From positions 3,286,001 to 3,350,000 of the forward strand of contig PQWQ01000004.1 of the NCBI GenBank assembly GCA_002943765.1: a stretch of DNA of 64,000 nt, in the 5' to 3' direction. Numbering within the stretch: position 1 is the first letter of the stretch; each line of letters starts with the position of its first letter. Shown here piece after piece: positions 61,391-64,000 of the stretch. This DNA comes from Psoroptes ovis (taxonomy: Eukaryota > Arthropoda > Arachnida > Sarcoptiformes > Psoroptidae). A model generated the notes under the pieces. The model saw only the letters and a list, made by a program, of their open reading frames with translations, was not told the origin of the DNA and searched no databases. The position numbers and the translations under genes were made by a program.

Positions 61391-64000
61391 TTAATTAATA
61401 TATTGACCGATTTCACATTGATCATTACGGTAGGGGAGACGAATGGTTCCCTTGATTGGAACGATACTTTCAGCTCCATCCTTCAACATCTTTATTTTAA
61501 GCGTTCGAACAATGCCATCAGTACTGGGATAAGTTTCCAAAACTTTGGCAAGAGGCCAATCTTTTCTTTTTGTTAATAATTTTGGTATCATAATAAGATC
61601 GTTTGGTACGATTTTTGTTTCCAAGTTTGGTTTGACGTTGCTCAATTCATATAGGTATTGCGATTTCCAAAATTTTTCAAATAATAATCGTAATTGAGAA
61701 TGGCGCTGCCAGTGTTTATTCAAATCCACATGCTCATTATCGACGAATAAGGGGTACATTTTTCGACCGAAACACAATTCAAATGGCGTTATGTAATTGT
61801 CATTATCGTCCGCAATTAGGGGTCGATTATTCACGACCGCTTCGATTTGTAATAAAACGTTGCGAGCTTCTACATAAGATCTAAATTTATTTTCATAAAT
61901 ATTCAAACATCGTTTTACAGTACGAATCATACGCTCCACTGTACCATTGTACCAAGGTGAGTGTGGCGGAGAGAAAGACCAAGATATTTTTCGTATATCG
62001 TTTTTACTGATAATCAACAAATGTGATTCGATGTGGCGTAATTCTTTATGTGCTTTGACGAAATTCGTACCGTTGTCGCAAAATATTTTCATAGGTGTTC
62101 CCATATTCAAGAATATGTTATTAAGAGCGATGAGGGTATCAGTGCTGGACAGTGAATTGATGACTTCCATTTTCACCATGCGCGTCATGAGACATGTCCC
62201 AATCAAGCCATAAAATTTCTTATTATTAACGTAATATAGAGGGCCGAAAACGTCAATGCAAATATTTTGAAAAGGCAACGAAAAGGTGAGTCTTTCGTAA
62301 GGCAAATTCGCCAATGGTTGATTGATTGGTTTGCCTTTCATCTTCTGACAGTCGAAGCAAGACCGGATAAACTTTTTTACTATTTTGTAAAGACCTGGGA
62401 TGTAATACTCTGCTCGGATATCAGCCATGGTGGATCTAACGCCACCATGCATTATTTTGAGATGATGATGTTGTACCAGGGCCAAGGTTACATTCGATGT
62501 CGTCGGTATCCAAACGGGTTTATAATTTTCATTTCTAGTGTCAATTCGAACAATTCCATCAATATAGGTGAATGGTACTTGCAATAATTTAGTGTCATGT
62601 CCGAATTGTGCAAATTTATAAATTAAGTTCCATTTATCGTTCGAGGTTGACTCGGGCAATAATTTCGATACAAAAGAAAACATCTGTTCAATAGTGGTCA
62701 ATTTAGAGAATTCATCAATTCGATCAAAAAATTCAAGATGCTCAGCGGACTGGGATGAAACATAATAAATAGGAAAGCAGCTCGTCGTTGTATCAATAAT
62801 CATATTTTCAATAATAAATCTAAAATTTTTCAAAAAATAATCGGTACTGATGATGCGGCTGAATAAATCGCTCGGGTTCTTACGTCCCTGTATATGGTGA
62901 GCCGAGATATCATGAACATTCAAAATTCTCATAATACGAAACAATTTTGCTGCGCTGCTTTTCTTCTGATTATTCGGCGACGATTTTAATCTATGCAAAT
63001 TAATCATTGAATCGGAAAATATGGCCATGCGGTTTTTGAAATGATTCCGTAACTTTGCCATTGCGCGACATAATTCATCCAATGCTGTTAGCTCGAGCTC
63101 GACAATCGTTTTAATTTTCGTAGGCGCAAGCTTAGATTTTCCGAGCAGAAAATGTAAACAATCTTTCTTGTCTTTAACATATATGACGTAACCATAAGCA
63201 ACATCTGAGGCATCAGCAAAGCCGCACAACTCTCCATCTGGAAGATGTCGCTGTAGTTCAAGATCAAATAATTTCTTATAATCGACTAAATGATCATTAA
63301 TTTGTTCAATAATGTCAGGGGGCAACGGATCCTCCCATTCTGTGTTTAGCACTTTACGGAATAAAACACGTAATTTGAGCTTCCACGGATCCAGATATCC
63401 GTATGGATCGAAAACTTTACCGATGATTGATAATAAATCTTTTTTCGTTTCTACTTTTCCAATATCTGGTAATTTATTTTTCAATGTGTCGTTTTTCGGA
63501 TTCCAATAAAGACCAAGAATTTTCACGTTATGATTAGGATCAATTTCACTGGAGATGAGTTTCGAATTTGAACATATTTTGTGCATCTTAAAGCCAGCAT
63601 TTTTAAAAGAGCTCTTCAATCTTTCAACAGTATTAAACAATTCATGTTCATCATCGCACGAAAAGATTATGTCATCCATGTAAATTGCTTCAGCTATATG
63701 ATTCAAATTGTCAGCACCTAACAAATGTTTTACGACAGCCGATAATATTGCCGGGGAAGATATGAGGCCAAATGGAAGGGCTTTCATCTGGTAGATGCAG
63801 GTTTCATCGTTTTCATTGATCCACAAAAATTTCAGGAACTTGCGATGTGCCGGATCGATAAAAATTTGGAGGAATGCCTTGGCTAAGTCTGCTATGAATG
63901 CAAAGGCGCCGATTCTAAACTTAATCAAGTGCGTCAGTACGTCTAAATTTTCAGTATTTCCTTTCCATAAGTATTTGTTCAATGCATCATACCCAAAGGA
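61391..64000 (-). CDS. BEL/Pao retrotransposon pol (partial, open to window edge)
   Basis: 869 codons without a stop from the right edge to TAA at 61391-61393. Order on the minus strand: reverse transcriptase (FIADLAKAFLQIFIDP, KALPFGLISSPA, catalytic YMDDII), RNase H (CGFADASDVAYGYVIY, ELTALDELCRA), then the integrase zinc-binding part (HGG...CFDCQKMKG). The integrase core follows, with IDVFGPLYY, FCDNGTNF and YNGTVERMIR supplying Asp, Asp and Glu. Last is the conserved BEL/Pao C-terminal domain (PNDLIMIPKLLTKRKDWPLA). All visible catalytic motifs are intact, unlike the copia debris at 21926-28148, so this copy is younger and may be full-length. Gag, protease and the RT N-terminus would lie beyond the window. 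It is less AT-rich than its surroundings. Confidence 0.93.
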   Translation of the reverse strand, partial: SFGYDALNKYLWKGNTENLDVLTHLIKFRIGAFAFIADLAKAFLQIFIDPAHRKFLKFLWINENDETCIYQMKALPFGLISSPAILSAVVKHLLGADNLNHIAEAIYMDDIIFSCDDEHELFNTVERLKSSFKNAGFKMHKICSNSKLISSEIDPNHNVKILGLYWNPKNDTLKNKLPDIGKVETKKDLLSIIGKVFDPYGYLDPWKLKLRVLFRKVLNTEWEDPLPPDIIEQINDHLVDYKKLFDLELQRHLPDGELCGFADASDVAYGYVIYVKDKKDCLHFLLGKSKLAPTKIKTIVELELTALDELCRAMAKLRNHFKNRMAIFSDSMINLHRLKSSPNNQKKSSAAKLFRIMRILNVHDISAHHIQGRKNPSDLFSRIISTDYFLKNFRFIIENMIIDTTTSCFPIYYVSSQSAEHLEFFDRIDEFSKLTTIEQMFSFVSKLLPESTSNDKWNLIYKFAQFGHDTKLLQVPFTYIDGIVRIDTRNENYKPVWIPTTSNVTLALVQHHHLKIMHGGVRSTMADIRAEYYIPGLYKIVKKFIRSCFDCQKMKGKPINQPLANLPYERLTFSLPFQNICIDVFGPLYYVNNKKFYGLIGTCLMTRMVKMEVINSLSSTDTLIALNNIFLNMGTPMKIFCDNGTNFVKAHKELRHIESHLLIISKNDIRKISWSFSPPHSPWYNGTVERMIRTVKRCLNIYENKFRSYVEARNVLLQIEAVVNNRPLIADDNDNYITPFELCFGRKMYPLFVDNEHVDLNKHWQRHSQLRLLFEKFWKSQYLYELSNVKPNLETKIVPNDLIMIPKLLTKRKDWPLAKVLETYPSTDGIVRTLKIKMLKDGAESIVPIKGTIRLPYRNDQCEIGQYIN

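Noticed and set aside
61947..62587. Plus-strand frames opposite BEL/Pao pol
   Set aside because: Antisense to intact integrase coding sequence, with no recognisable domain.

Overview
The window looks like nuclear DNA of a small arthropod, most likely an astigmatid mite of the Dermatophagoides/Sarcoptes/Psoroptes type; this is an inference. It is extremely AT-rich and full of (ATTC)n, (AAT)n, (ATG)n and (CA)n runs. Genes have a few short GT-AG introns, and proteins carry long Asn, Gln, Ser and His runs. Arthropod-type LTR retrotransposons and mariner-like hairpins are present. I found no bacterial operon, CRISPR array or convincing tRNA/rRNA gene.

Layout. (1) 1-3926: first coding exon of a tomosyn (STXBP5-like) gene on the minus strand, whose first intron runs off the left edge. 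(2) 3927-20967: about 17 kb with no recognisable gene. (3) 20981-21776: a complete three-exon TIMM23 gene (minus). (4) 21926-28148: a 6.2-kb mosaic of decayed retroelements with two copia-type families, a gypsy gag/protease remnant, a LINE 3' end, a small retroposon, and repeated fragments of a host-like PHD-finger gene. It lies between the divergent TIMM23 and EXT2 starts. (5) 28296-31005: EXT2, a heparan sulfate polymerase subunit (plus). (6) 31220-35078: an NR2E nuclear receptor closest to dissatisfaction (minus), tail-to-tail with EXT2. (7) 35079-49178: about 14 kb without recognisable genes. (8) 49179-53574: a complete eight-exon GRAF/ARHGAP26 gene (BAR-PH-RhoGAP-SH3, plus). (9) 58352-60281: the 3' five exons of an NDRG gene (minus). 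(10) 61046-64000: 3' LTR and pol of a BEL/Pao retrotransposon with an open frame to the window edge. It is on the NDRG strand, upstream of the visible NDRG exons.

The host genes are unrelated conserved genes (exocytosis, mitochondrial import, glycan synthesis, transcription, Rho signalling, an alpha/beta-hydrolase-fold protein) and do not form a functional cluster. The most unusual material is the mosaic between TIMM23 and EXT2, especially the NSD/MES-4-like PHD fragments joined in frame to copia integrase. Next comes a dispersed family of five ~80-bp, TA-flanked, near-palindromic elements with mariner-type ends, resembling human MADE1 in architecture. Exon boundaries were set by hand from GT-AG sites, reading-frame phase and remembered family sequences; no search or computation was run.
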